From the NCBI RefSeq assembly GCF_004664715.2, contig NC_051083.1:120206413-120270412 (forward strand): a DNA stretch of 64,000 nucleotides, in the 5' to 3' direction. Origin of the DNA: Peromyscus leucopus. Lineage: Eukaryota; Chordata; Mammalia; Rodentia; Cricetidae. The translations under genes were made by a program, and so were the position numbers. The notes below the pieces were generated by a model. That model saw only the letters and a program-made list of their open reading frames with translations. It ran no database searches and was not told where the DNA came from. Positions 48,491 through 59,320 of the stretch are shown one piece after another; within the stretch, counting starts at the first letter, position 1; each line of letters begins with the position of its first letter.

Positions 48491-49100
48491 AAGATTCATG
48501 ATCAAGGTTTTTTGGTTCCATCATAGTCTACAAGTCTACAATTTTTTGGAGTTCTATAAAGAATGTCATTAGTATATTGATAAGAAGTGCATTGAATTTG
48601 TAGCATGACTATTTTAGCAATATTAATTCTTCCAACACAAGAACATGGGCTATCTTTTCATTAATTGTGTATCATATTGAATTTCTTTCATTAATGTTTT
48701 ATAACCTTCATCACAAGAAATCATTGACTTCCTTAGTCAAATTTGTTCCTAGGCATTTAGTAGCTAGTATGGATGAAATTGCTTTTTTAATTTCTTCTCT
48801 TCAAACTCATTATTGATACATAAAATGGTATTGATTTTTGTATGTTGATTTTTATCATGCACCTTTACTGACATACCATTATTATTTCATTTGCTAGCTT
48901 TAAAATATTTGTGACTTATCATATTATCAACTTAGTTTGGTGCTAAGTACTATGAAATAGATAAAGACTTTTAAAGCATGTAGTACAAAAAGTTGTGTAA
49001 AGAATGAGGCATATTTTATAATCTGATATAGTGTATTCATATTCACGAAAACAGTTCAATCATAGCATGCTGCTTTGTGTATAAGAGATAAGAAAAAAGA

Positions 49101-49138
49101 AGTGTGTGCGCGTGTGTATATGCATATGTGTGTGTGTA

Positions 49139-49194
<56 letters not shown>
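49101..49194. repeat. (TG)n microsatellite
   Basis: Imperfect TG with CG and TA interruptions, then perfect TG. Confidence 0.95.
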
Positions 49195-49195
<1 letters not shown>

Positions 49196-49344
49196 CTCTA
49201 CAGAAACTAATACAGAAAGGAGAAGAGAGAACAGGGATAGAAGAATGAATTATCTTGTAGTCTTTTGAAAATATCAACTTTCAAAACATTTAAATCTTTT
49301 AAATATTAAAACAATTTATTAAGAAGAGATGTAAAACCAATTTT

Positions 49345-49530
49345 TTATTTTAATTTATTACATATTCATTTGTTTATTTTGTGTATGCATGTGGAGACGG
49401 GGCATGCTTGGAGGCCAGGAGGCTATGAGGAATAGTCATTTCCCTCCACCATCCGGGTCCCAGGGATGGCACTCAGGTTGCCAGGCTTGGCAGCAGGTGC
49501 CTTTACCTGCTAAGTTATCCTATTGGCCTG
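49345..49530 (-). mobile_element. B3 SINE (minus)
   Basis: 'tgcatgtggagacggggcat', 'atccgggtcccagggatggc' and 'ggcagcaggtgcctttacct' are antisense B3 blocks. Confidence 0.75.
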
Positions 49531-49747
49531 AAAATTTAATTTTAAAGAAAGATTTATTTTATTTTGTCACATTTCCCGTCACCCAAAGGACTTAACAACA
49601 ATGACCCCTTTAACTCCCAATGTCAGTGGCCTCACCTAGAACTTAATGTTGTTTTCCTTCCTTGCTTGATTCCTAGCTTCCTTCCTCCACACCTATGTTT
49701 TCTTCCTTCCTTTCTTTCAATTCTGTCTCTTTTTATTTTTCTTTCCT

Positions 49748-49800
49748 TTTTTGAGACAGCTTCTCACACTATATCCTTGACAGGCATCAAAGCCACTAAG
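49748..49800 (-). mobile_element. B1 fragment (minus)
   Basis: 'ttttttgagacagcttctca' begins an antisense B1 that stops after about 50 bp at the next SINE. Confidence 0.5.
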
Positions 49801-49802
49801 GT

Positions 49803-49976
49803 AGAACTAAAAAGATGGCTTAGCAGGTAAAAACACTTGTTGCACAAAACCAACAACCTGAGTTTGATCCCTGGAATCTATGGTGAGAAGAGAGAACTGA
49901 TTCCCAAAAGCTGTTCTCTGTTTTTGACACACCCACTATTATACATGTGTGCCCACATTCACACACTTTCATCGCA

Positions 49977-50027
<51 letters not shown>

Positions 50028-50065
50028 ACCTGCACTCATACAAATAAATATATAAAAATTTAAAG
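49803..50065 (+). mobile_element. B3/B4-type SINE (plus) with (CA)n tail
   Basis: 'aaagatggcttagcaggtaa', 'cctgagtttgatccctggaa' and a (CA)n at 49977-50025, then an 'aaataaatatataaaa' tail. Confidence 0.7.
49977..50025. repeat. (CA)n microsatellite
   Basis: Perfect CA, about 48 bp, in the right part of the SINE. Confidence 0.96.
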
Positions 50066-50636
50066 AAAAATATTACTGTAGGTAAAGATGTCTTCAAAGG
50101 GAAGTACTTAAATTTTAATGATGTCAATTCAGAGGACATGGGTTGGTTAAAGGGTTTCAATAGGTCAAATCTATTACAATTTCAATATTACAAATTTAAC
50201 GATCTTGATAATGTATATTACATTGAATTAAAATCATTAATGTGTTTGAACAGAAGAGGTGAAAGTCTTACATGTGTATGGGGGGTGTAGTTAAGGGAGG
50301 AATGAAAATTTTCTTTCAGAGTAATACTAAATCAAATGTAGGAAGAGTCTCACGGTTTTTCAACTTGAAATGTAATAATTAATCTATCAATGATCATTAA
50401 TGGGTGCTAATAAAATCATTGAGTGAAAGTGCAACAGAATATGCAGATGGTGTCAAAGTATCATCCCACAAATTACTTACCAACAAAAAGATAACAATGT
50501 GGTTTTATAATGAGGAATTCTGATGGATACCCTTTGTTTTCATAAAGTGATCAGTTTTAGTATTGCCAGTATTATACTATATTCCTCCCCAAAAAATGAA
50601 ACAACAACCATGCAACATTACATATAAAATATTTCA
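50066..50636. other. No recognised feature
   Basis: AT-rich single-copy sequence. Confidence 0.45.
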
Positions 50637-50770
50637 GTTGGCTGTGATACTGTATACCAGCACTTAGTAGGGAGAGGCAGGGTGATCAGGAGTTCAAGGT
50701 CATCCTTGGATACATAGCTACTGAGAAGATCAGCCTGGGCTACATGAGACCCTGTTTCAAACACAACAAA
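50637..50770 (+). mobile_element. B1/PB1 SINE (plus)
   Basis: 'tggctgtgatactgtatacc', 'gtgatcaggagttcaaggtc' and 'cagcctgggctacatgagac' are B1 blocks; 'ccctgtttcaaacacaac' ends it. Confidence 0.75.
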
Positions 50771-50883
50771 ACAAATCATAGCACCCAATTTGCCAAAAGT
50801 GTTTACCCTCAATCTAATCATGACTATTCAAAGGCAGAATGTAGACCATTCTATAAGGCTACTAGCCTGAACTCATGAAAACA

Positions 50884-51035
50884 AAAGCTAGGTATGCTGG
50901 CTCAATATTGTAACCCCAGTGCTGGAGAGGGTGAAGCAAGAAGATCGCTTTGAGTGTAAGTCTACTATGGGCTACATTGTAAGTTTCAAGATAGCCTGAA
51001 CTACAGAGTAGGATCCTTTCTCAAAACAACAAGAA
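50884..51035 (+). mobile_element. B1 SINE (plus, old)
   Basis: 'agctaggtatgctggctcaa', 'gtaaccccagtgctggagag' and 'cagagtaggatcctttctca' are B1 blocks. Confidence 0.7.
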
Positions 51036-51338
51036 AAATCAAAATGGGGACAGCATTGGCATAGAGGTAAAGACACTAAAGAGATGTGTCATTAAGTGCG
51101 CCACCTGGGGCTGGAGTGGGTTAACTAAAGCATGAAAGGCATTTTAGTGGAAACCTGTGATTTGATGGATTTATAGACTGATGATTATATTTCTTAGGTC
51201 TGATAATGATGTTATGATTATGTAAGAGGTTGATCCTGTTCTTAGGAACTATGTGCTGAAATATTCAGGGATAAAAATCTCATGATCTCCACAAATTGCT
51301 TTCAAATAATGAACATATGATATATATATACTCATTCA
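51036..51338. other. No recognised feature
   Basis: Single-copy AT-rich sequence up to the next LTR. Confidence 0.4.
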
Positions 51339-51344
51339 TAAGTC

Positions 51345-51856
51345 TGTGGTATTGTATTCCTCCAAATATTGTGCATGCTAATAAACTTATCTGGGGTCAG
51401 AGACAGAGCAGCCACAATATTAAACATAAAGGATAGGCAGTGGTAGCACATGTCTTTAATCCTAGCACTCCAGAGGCAGAAATCCATGTGTTCAAGGATA
51501 CAGACAGGCATGGTGACTCATCACTCCTTTAATCCCAGAAAGCAAGCCTTTAATCCCAGGGAGTGGTGGTAGAAAGCAGAAAGGTATATAAGGCGTGAGG
51601 ACCAGAAACAAGAAGCAATTGGCCTGGTTAAGCATTTGGCTGGTTAAGCTTTCAGGCTTCTAGCAGCACAGTTCAGCTGAGAGCCATTTGGATATGAGGA
51701 CACAGAGGCTTCCAGTCTGAGGAAACAAGACAAGCTGAGGATCCGGTGAGGTGAGGTAGCTGTGGCTCGTTCTGTCTCTCTGATCTACCAACATTGACCC
51801 CAATACCTGGCTCAGGTTTGATTTTATTAATAAGACCTTCTAAGATTCATGCTACA
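51345..51856 (+). mobile_element. Solo LTR, SINE-containing family I, copy 3
   Basis: A 512-bp LTR with TGTGGTA...GCTACA ends and a perfect 6-bp TSD TAAGTC at 51339-51344 and 51857-51862. It is longer than copy 2 because two short parts are duplicated: the 'cctttaatccca' block around 51525-51560 and 'ctggttaagc' around 51623-51652. TATATAA is at 51585-51591. Confidence 0.9.
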
Positions 51857-51862
51857 TAAGTC

Positions 51863-52384
51863 TATATGTATCTATGTACATATGAGAGAGGGAGAAAGCA
51901 AATGCAGTATGATGTCAACAAATGAAAAGATATGCAGGAATTGAATTTTATAATCCTTTACTTTCCTGGACATTAAAAAAAAATAAATAAAAATATATGG
52001 ATGAGGGAAGTGTATTACACTATCTACAGAATTTCTGGAAAAGTAAGAGAAAGGAAACCAAAAAATGAACTGCCAGAGCCACAGGCATAATTTCACAACA
52101 AAATACACAAAGTGAGGACAGTGCCCTATATCACTCAAAACCTTAGAGGTCAGAGCATATTTCAAAGGGTGGATTCCATTCATTCAGATAGCTAAATGGG
52201 ATCACCAACATGAAGGGGAAAATACTATGACTCTTATATCACCCTGAGAAGAATGTCCTATCAGACTAATGGGACTGCATCTATTTCCTTGATAAGTCTG
52301 TCTCTACAGTGATAAGGATGAGTCACCAGACTGCCATAGCCTGATGACATTATTTTTCAATTCAAATTTGATGTAATCATCTTC
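51863..52384. other. No recognised feature
   Basis: Single-copy sequence. Confidence 0.4.
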
Positions 52385-52850
52385 AACAATAGCCAGTTAT
52401 TGAACGATTTTGTGTGCTCATTACAGCAAATACAAAGATGAATACGACCCTTGAGGGGCTTAGAATCCACTTGGAAAGTAAGAAGATACACTGAAAGATA
52501 AATAACAATAAAAGGTAGCACATAAAAACCAAAGAGGAGTTCAAACAAGTACTGAAGTAGGTCAGAGGAGGGGCAGAGATAGTCATGACAGGTTTCCTTC
52601 AGGAAATGAACAAGAGAGAAGAGTCAGATTGGCAAAAAAAGCAAGGACGTAGTTTGGGGCTACTATGCAGAGGAAGTGGAAGACTATGAGCCAAGCTAGT
52701 ACAGGGATCTGCAGGTGGAGGGGTGATAAGGAAGACAGGCATTTCTAGGGGGGAATCATGTAGAGGTTGTAGACAATGAGATGAGGTAACTAGGTGGCCT
52801 TGAAAAGCCTTGATATCAGCGTCAAATCTGAAGAAGTTAACCATTAGGTT
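52385..52850 (+). mobile_element. Ancient L2-type repeat
   Basis: 'atacaaagatgaatacgacc', 'cttgaggggcttagaatcca', 'gtttccttcaggaaatgaac' and 'aggtggccttgaaaagcctt' follow a known ancient mammalian repeat in order. The minus frames here have no domains. Confidence 0.5.
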
Positions 52851-53277
52851 AACCGAGCTTGCCAAAACTCAGTTCTCTCTCTCTCTCTCTGGTCTCTAGT
52901 TCTTTCTCAAACATCTGATCTTTATTGGCTCCTTCCCATTTCTTTGAGGTACACAGACAATTTCCACCATTTTCATTGTTTTTCTCTCTGGTGTTTTTAA
53001 TGTTGTTTTTATATTCATGTTTCCAAATAAATTTTCTTAACACGCAGATATATTTATTTGACTTGGGTGCTTCTTTTACCGGCTTATTTTTCAGTTTGTT
53101 ATTGTGTGTCAAATCCTCTTGCAGCATAAGCAGCGTTCTTTCCTAGGTTTCTAGAGTCTTTTGGCGATCAAATCAACAATCTTATTCTCAGTATTCATTT
53201 ACATTGACTCTTCTGTCATTAAAAGCATAAAGCAGTAAAACAAAAGACAGTCTTAATAAGGCCCTTGATACCATGCA
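52851..53277. other. No recognised feature
   Basis: Starts with a short (CT)n at 52873-52891; otherwise AT-rich single-copy. Confidence 0.4.
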
Positions 53278-53388
53278 TGGGGTGAAATGTACCTAGTCTC
53301 AGCTATTCAAGAGACTAAGGCAGGAGAATCATTGGAACCCACTTGAGTTCAAGGCCAGCCAGGGTAACATAGCAACCACGAATTGGAG
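53278..53388 (+). mobile_element. B1 SINE fragment (plus)
   Basis: 'gtctcagctattcaagagac', 'taaggcaggagaatcattgg' and 'gttcaaggccagccagggta' are B1-like. Confidence 0.6.
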
Positions 53389-53589
53389 GGGATGTTTAGG
53401 AAACTAAGACTAGAGAGGTGCTTTCTCTAGCTAATAATAGGTATCTATTATAAACATATGAATAACTAGATGTTTTCTTCCAGAGAGTAAGAATGAAGCC
53501 AATTTGTCTGTTTGCCCGATTTTCATTCACCATTCATTGGAAGGGCTTGTCAGTGAAACCAGGCAAGGAGGGGGAGGGAGAGATGGTGT

Positions 53590-54165
53590 ACAGATTGAAA
53601 GAAATAAAAACCATTTCCATTGCTAATGACATGGTTGTATACATAGAATAATTAGAACAATTTGCAAAACATAGTAGGTTTGATGGGTGAAGTTAGCACA
53701 TTCAGATGTTATAGTACCAATGTACAAATTTTGACATATTAGTTATGAATCATTGAAAAATAAAATTTAAAGAAGGCATTTTTCAGTAACATACAAAACT
53801 ATGACATAATTAAGAATAATTTTAACAATTATGCAAATGATCATATACTAGATAGTGCAAAACACTATCAAGAGGAATTTAAGATGTAGATAAATGGACT
53901 GACAGACTCAACGGTATTGTTGTTGGGACATGAGTTCTTTTTAAGTTGGTCTATATTCAACACATCCCAATTAACTTCTCAACATAGCATTTTGAAGAAT
54001 TGGTGCTCAAATTCTAAAAGGTGTGTGACAAGGCCAGATGCTATAATAGTTGGAATAATCTTGAACATTAACAAAAAAAATAAGGCAGGAACACATAAAC
54101 TGCCTGATTTCAAAGTACTCTTTACAGCTCTTATCAAACGAGTGTGAGAGTGAAGGTCAGTTGAC
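53590..54165 (+). mobile_element. Ancient L1 ORF2 remnant (plus), part 1
   Basis: 'aaaaaccatttccattgcta', 'attcaacacatcccaattaa' and 'actgcctgatttcaaagtac' follow L1 ORF2 in sense. Many stops. It continues at 54538 after a later insertion. Confidence 0.6.
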
Positions 54166-54167
54166 TA

Positions 54168-54350
54168 GGAACAGAAGGCCAGTGAGATATACTTGCTGTA
54201 TAAGGCTGGTGACCCAAGTTTGATCCCTGGAACCCAGGAAAAGGTAGGAGGAGAGAACAACTCTACAAAGTTGCCCGCTGACTTCCACATGTGCACTATA
54301 GCACATTTGTGCTCACACATACATTACACACACACACACAATGAAGATGG
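54168..54350 (+). mobile_element. B4/ID-type SINE (plus)
   Basis: 'ggccagtgagatatacttgc', 'acccaagtttgatccctgga' and a short (CA)n end. Confidence 0.65.
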
Positions 54351-54364
54351 TGACAAAATGTTTA

Positions 54365-54536
54365 ATGGTCCTGCCTCAACTTGGTATGCCATGCTTTGTT
54401 TACTCCCATGGAGGCTTTACCCTTTCTGAGGAGTGTATGGGGGAGTAGAAAGGAGGTGGGGGGAGAACAGGATGAGACGAGGGAGGGAGGGGAAACTGTG
54501 GTTGGTATGTAAAATAAATAAAAATTTAAATAAAAA
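54365..54536 (+). mobile_element. Rodent L1 3'-UTR end (plus)
   Basis: 'cctgcctcaacttggtatgc', 'ctcccatggaggctttaccc', a G-rich stretch and a 'gtatgtaaaataaataaaaa' tail identify a short 5'-truncated L1. Confidence 0.75.
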
Positions 54537-54537
54537 G

Positions 54538-54806
54538 GTCTAGATTGACCCATACATATATGGTCAACCATTGTCTGGCAAAGGGGCCAAGGCAATTGTG
54601 TTAGGGCAAATATATTTTCAACATATGGTTCTAGAGTGACTAGACATCCTTTAAAACAAAACAAAACAAAACCAGGAACTCCATCTTTACCTGATGCTAT
54701 ACAGAAAATGCCAACTCAAATTTTACCTGATGCTATACAGAAAATGTCAGCTCAAATGGTTATAGACTCAAAGGTAAGAGTTGATACTCTGAATCTGAAA
54801 AGAAAT
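54538..54806 (+). mobile_element. Ancient L1 ORF2 remnant (plus), part 2
   Basis: 'gattgacccatacatatatg' and 'gatactctgaatctgaaaag' are ORF2 words downstream of part 1. Within it a 36-bp segment is tandemly duplicated (54687-54722 and 54723-54758). It stops where HSP70-type sequence starts. Confidence 0.6.
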
Positions 54807-55870
54807 AGCTTCATCGGGGTTAATGCTCGCACTCAGTTCTTTTCCATTAAAGAAGTCATTCAGAAACTTCTGAATCTTGGGGATCCTGGTAGAACCACCC
54901 ACCAAGACAGTACCATAGTTCTGTGACTTGTCTACTTTGGCATCGCAAAGGGACTTTTCTACAGGATAGAGTGCCACAGAACAGGTCAGCATTTAAGTCT
55001 TCAGACTGAGGACAGGTAATAGAGGTATAGAAGTCGATTCCCTCATAAGAAAAAAATCAATCTCAACACTGGCCTGGGTGCTGGAGGAGAGGGTACATTT
55101 AGTCCATTTACAAGCAGTACAGATAAAGGACAGCTCTCTGGTTCTCACTGATGTCCTTCTCATACTTGCATTTAAACTCAGCAATAAAATGGTAGACCAC
55201 TAGATTTTCAATCTTCTTTACCCAAGTGGGTATCTCCAGCTGTAGGTTTGACCTAAAAAAAAAAATCTATCATCAATAGTGAGAATTGACACATCAAAAA
55301 TACCACCTCCCAGATAAATAGATTTAACACATTCCTTTCAGCTCCAACTGTTGTATCTAAGCTGTAAGTCAAAGCAGCAGCAGATTCATTGATAATTAAG
55401 CACACTGAGGCCCCCAATAGCTCCAGCATCTTTTATTGCCTACTGCTGACAGTCATTGGTAACAGTCTTCCCAAGATAGCCTTCTCCAAATTTCTTCATC
55501 TTTTTTGAAACCATAGAGGATACCTCCTCTGGGAAGAAACTTTTTGTCTCTCCTTTGTTTTCTGCTTGCACCTTGGACCTGCATTCATCATTCATAACCA
55601 TAAATGCTTTATTTCACATGGAACAATGGCATGATCAAACGTATGCCTGATCAGATGTTTGGCATCAAAAACTGTCTTGGTGGGGTTCATTGCAACCTCA
55701 TTCCTCACAGCACCCCCAATTAATTGTTCTGAGTCAGTAAAAGCAACCTATTTTGGTATGGGTCAGTTGTCCTGGCCATTGGCAATCATTTACACCTTTC
55801 CATGCTGGAAGACACCCACATAGTCGTAGATTGCACCCAACTCGATGCCAGCTGCTGGTCTCAGATACAT
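54807..55870 (-). pseudogene. HSPA8-type (HSC70) retropseudogene, 3'-truncated
   Basis: The minus strand reads as an intronless HSP70 cDNA, closest from memory to HSPA8. Conserved words: 'GVFQHGKV' near the N-terminus, 'TLSSSTQAS', then '[20 protein letters not shown]' and 'INPDEA', where it stops at 54807. Only the ATPase domain (about residues 1-370) is present; the substrate-binding domain and 3' UTR are absent. It has in-frame stops (one just after GVFQHGKV), frameshifts and deletions, one of about 33 bp between AATG repeats near 55450. No poly-A tail is seen because the 3' end is missing. It cannot encode a chaperone. Confidence 0.9.
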
Positions 55871-55959
55871 GGCTGCTTACATGTAGACCTAGACCTAGCT
55901 GTGGTGACAAGGCCACCGAATCCTCAAAAGTTTCCACCACCTTTAATGAGCTGAAATTA

Positions 55960-56050
55960 GATTCTTTTTTCATATAATACATTCTGATTATGGTTTTCCC
56001 TCCCCCAGCTCCTCCTAGATCCTTCCCACATCCCCACCCACCCAAATCCC
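55960..56050 (-). mobile_element. L1 3'-UTR fragment (minus)
   Basis: 'ctcccccagctcctcctaga' and 'cacccacccaaatccccacc' match an antisense rodent L1 3' UTR, cut by the microsatellite. Confidence 0.5.
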
Positions 56051-56055
56051 CACCC

Positions 56056-56114
<59 letters not shown>
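56056..56114. repeat. (CT)n(GT)n microsatellite
   Basis: A short CT run then about 45 bp of GT, followed by a G-run. Confidence 0.95.
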
Positions 56115-56118
<4 letters not shown>

Positions 56119-56194
56119 GGGGGGGTGACATTTGTGTGTGGAGAAATGAAATTTATATAGGCATGCCCTCCTCTATTGCCCTCTATCCTTTTTT

Positions 56195-56410
56195 TTTTAA
56201 AGACAAATCTCTCAGAAAACCTGGAGCTTACCAATTCTGCTAGACTAGCTGGCCAGCAAACCCAAAATATTGTGTCATCACTTCCCTAGCTCTGGAATTA
56301 TAGGTGTGCTGCTACATCGGGCCTTTTAGTTGGGTGCTACAAATCTGATCTCAGGTCTTCATGCTTGCACAATAAGCACTTTCCCCACTGAGCCATCTCC
56401 CCAACCCCCC
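56195..56410 (-). mobile_element. B4 SINE (minus)
   Basis: 'gagcttaccaattctgctag', 'ctagctggccagcaaaccca' and 'ccccactgagccatctcccc' are antisense B4 blocks. Confidence 0.8.
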
Positions 56411-56829
56411 TATTTCCCAATATTTTAATGTGTACAAGTTTTAACTATTTTCAATAAACCCACCAATCTTTAGGTTTTTTTTCTCATTTACCTGTTTTTT
56501 TCTTTGTTTCCAACTACATTTGATTTTGGAGAGTGTCTATTATGACATCCAGCTGTCTTCGGCTACAAGTGGTAACAACTAGTTTTGCCTGATATGAAAA
56601 GGAACTCACTGCAAGGATGTTAAGTGGCTCACATAATTAGAGAAGCTGGAAAGGAGACATTGAAAAGGACTACAATGCTAGCAGCTTTACCACAGTATAT
56701 TATTATCATTGTTCATATGTATTATTAGTTATTGTTATTAATTTTTACCATGCTGGATTAAGACAGTAAACTGTATCATAGGACTGCATATAGAAAAAAA
56801 TCTGACTAAAAGCCAGTACTTCCATAAGC
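56411..56829. other. No recognised feature
   Basis: AT-rich single-copy sequence. Confidence 0.4.
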
Positions 56830-56945
56830 TGAGGCAGGAAAAGTGCCATGAATTCAGGGCCAGCCTTAGCTCCCTGGTGAGGTTCAACACAGCTGGGATA
56901 CAGAGTGAGACCTTGTCTCAAAAGGAAGTAGGGAAAGAAGGAGGA
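56830..56945 (+). mobile_element. B1 SINE (plus, old)
   Basis: 'gctgaggcaggaaaagtgcc', 'atgaattcagggccagcctt' and 'gagtgagaccttgtctcaaa' are B1 blocks. Confidence 0.7.
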
Positions 56946-57534
56946 GGGAAGAGAAAGGGGAGGAGGGGAGCAGCAGCAGCAACATCTGGTTAAAGGACAG
57001 AGAAGCACACTCTAGCACACTAGCTGCTAGAGAATGGCCTATATCAAATTACACTTTTGTCACAGTCACTTGCATTTAATTTGTATTCTTTTTTTATTAA
57101 TTATACCGCCTAGAGACTGTAATCACTTGTCATGTTATTTTCTGGTGTTGTCTTTGTCCTTGTGCCAAGACTCTCTAGACAGAAATAAAAATCCTTTCTT
57201 TTTGCTGGAGTCTGTCAAGACCCTACACCACTCTCACTGTATGCCTGAGGTTTTATAAGACTTACACCTCACATCATAACTATTGTACATTATGGGATAG
57301 AATGTAGTGCCTTTATACCTGTAAACATTGTGTGATGCTTCAGTAAAGGTAAACATGTGTGTGAGATAACCTCAAAGAAAAAAATTGTGGGGGGAGTTGA
57401 CATATGTGTGAGCGCCTTTCCCCCTATTTTTCTCATATATAATGTATATTATATACTTTCATGAAGTAACATCTCTTTTTCTTGCACATGTAATCAATCC
57501 TCAGAACATCCTTGTGAAGCATGTTGCTTGTTTG
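56946..57534. other. No recognised feature
   Basis: Single-copy sequence after a short purine-rich run. Confidence 0.4.
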
Positions 57535-57662
57535 TTTGCTTGAGACAGTGATCACATGTGTCTCAGGCTGGCCTTGAATTCTCTGTGTAACCTTGAACAT
57601 CTGTTTCTCCTGCCGCTATCAAGTGCTGGGATTACTGGTGTGATCAACCACAGGTGGTTTCT
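57535..57662 (-). mobile_element. B1 SINE (minus)
   Basis: 'gcttgagacagtgatcacat', 'tcaggctggccttgaattct' and 'caagtgctgggattactggt' are antisense B1 blocks. Confidence 0.75.
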
Positions 57663-57689
57663 AAAAGGCTTTTGTAAAGCATGTGATTT

Positions 57690-57805
57690 TAGATGAGAAG
57701 GCCAGCACTAGAGAAGGCTAGGCACATCTGTTGAGATCACACAAGTAGAACAATAAGTAAAAATGCTAAGATGCAAATCCAGATCTTCTGACTCTCAAGG
57801 GACTT
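57690..57805 (-). mobile_element. MIR SINE fragment (minus)
   Basis: 'gttgagatcacacaagtaga' and 'gatgcaaatccagatcttct' are antisense MIR. Confidence 0.6.
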
Positions 57806-57807
57806 CT

Positions 57808-57915
57808 GTTTTGTTTGAGACAAGCTCTTACCATGTAGCCCAGGCTAGTCTTGAAATCTTAGAAAGACTTTTGCTTCTGCCTCCCAAATTTCTGAACTTT
57901 TTATTGCAGTGTCAT
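57808..57915 (-). mobile_element. B1 SINE (minus, diverged)
   Basis: 'tttgtttgagacaagctctt', 'catgtagcccaggctagtct' and 'ttgcttctgcctcccaaatt' are antisense B1 blocks. Confidence 0.7.
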
Positions 57916-58142
57916 ACCCTTGCACAATAGTAATGGTCATAAGTGTGGAACCCAATGAAAAGCAGCAAAGCAGAATACACATCCAGTAGCAGAATCCTCC
58001 CCTTCTGCCTCCTTCCAGCCAATATCTGTCTGGGCAAAACTGTTGTCTGCATTTTGCATAAATGCAGATATTGCATAAGTAGGTATAGTCTTGTGGAATC
58101 AGGAATTAGTCATGTGGGGCTATTTTTGTGTTTTTTAAGTAG

Positions 58143-58189
<47 letters not shown>
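58143..58189. repeat. (TA)n microsatellite
   Basis: About 46 bp of perfect TA at the 3'-tail side of the minus L1. Confidence 0.96.
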
Positions 58190-58192
<3 letters not shown>

Positions 58193-59320
58193 ATTTAATT
58201 GTACATATCAGCCACGGATTCCCCTGTCCTCCCTCCTCCCATCCCTCAGCCTCCCCCCCCCCAACCCACACTCCATTTCCACCTCTTCCAAGGCAAGGTC
58301 TCCCCTGGGCAGTCAGCCCAGCCTGGCAGACTCAGCCAAGGCAGGTCCAGTCCCCTCTTCCCTGCACCAAGTCTGAGCAAAATGTCTCAGCATAGACCTT
58401 AGGTTCCAAAAACCAAGCTCATGCACCAAGAACAGGTCCCGATCCCACTGCCTGGGGGCCTCCCAAACAATTAAAGCTAATCAACAGTCTCACTTATCCA
58501 AGGGCCTGGTCCAGTTCCATGGGGGCTCCTCAGCTATTGGTTCATAGTTCGTGTTTCCACTAGTTTGGTTATTTGTCCCTGTGCTTTTTCCAATCATGGT
58601 CTCAACATCTCTTGCTCATATAATCCTTCCTCTCTTGCACTGGTTGGACTCCTGGAGCTCCTCCTGGGGCCTGGCTGTGGATCTCTGCATCCTCTTCCAT
58701 TAGTCACTGGATGAGAGTTTTATCACAACAGATCGGTCATCTGATCACCAGAGTAGGTCAGTTCAGGCTTTCTCTCAACCATTGCCAGAAGTCTATTGTG
58801 GAGTTATCTTTGTGGATTTCTGGGGACCTCTCTAGCACTTTGCTTCTTCATATTCCCATGGGGTCTTCATTTATCACAGTATCTCTTTCCTTGTTCTCCC
58901 TTTCTGTTCTTGATCTAGCTGGGATCTCCCACTCTCGTAAGCTCTTTTCCTTGAACCTTGCCCTTCATTACCTCCATCCCATCCAGTTTGCTCATGTAGA
59001 TCTCATCCATTTCTCTGTTGTTGGGCAATCCCTGTGTCTTTCTTAGGGTCCTCTTTACTAGGTAGCCTCCCTGGAGTTGTGAGTTGCAGTCTAGTTATCC
59101 TTTACTTTACATCTAGTATCCACTTATGAGTGAGTACATACCATGTTTGTCTTTTTGAGTTTGGGTTACCTCACTCAGGATGATTTTTTTCTAGATCCAT
59201 CCATTTGCCTGCAAACCTCATGATGTCATTGTTTTTATCTGCTGAGTAGTACTCCATTGTGTATATGTACCACATTTTATGTATCCATTCTTCAGCTGAA
59301 GGGCATCTAGGTTGTTTCCA
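58190..59320 (-). mobile_element. L1 3' end (minus), 5'-truncated
   Basis: On the minus strand the end of ORF2 is followed by the L1 3' UTR. The frame at 59171-59377 includes MEYYSADKNNDIMRFAGKW. The 5' edge at 59320 joins directly to a plus-strand L1. It is similar to the L1 at 31585-32960. Confidence 0.88.

Larger units (their letters stand above)
45530..48960 (-). mobile_element. Ancient L1 (3' UTR to ORF2), cut by later insertions
   Basis: Read on the minus strand this is one long mammalian L1. The plus strand shows, in order, the 3' UTR ('tttgtgttgggaacaatata'), the ORF2 end ('gcctgacttgtttcacttaa'), and upstream ORF2 parts: 'tggtcattatagttttgtgg' near 47590, 'gtatattgataagaagtgca' near 48572, and 'ttccttagtcaaatttgttc' near 48730. 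Insertions are an ID (46083-46170), a B1 piece (46235-46320), a family II LTR (46451-46967) and an Lx fragment with microsatellite (47705-48490). ORF2 is riddled with stops. Confidence 0.75.

Noticed and set aside
55734..56234. 166-residue minus-strand frame
   Set aside because: It crosses the (GT)n tract (His-Thr run) and the 5' flank of the HSP70-type pseudogene out of its reading frame.
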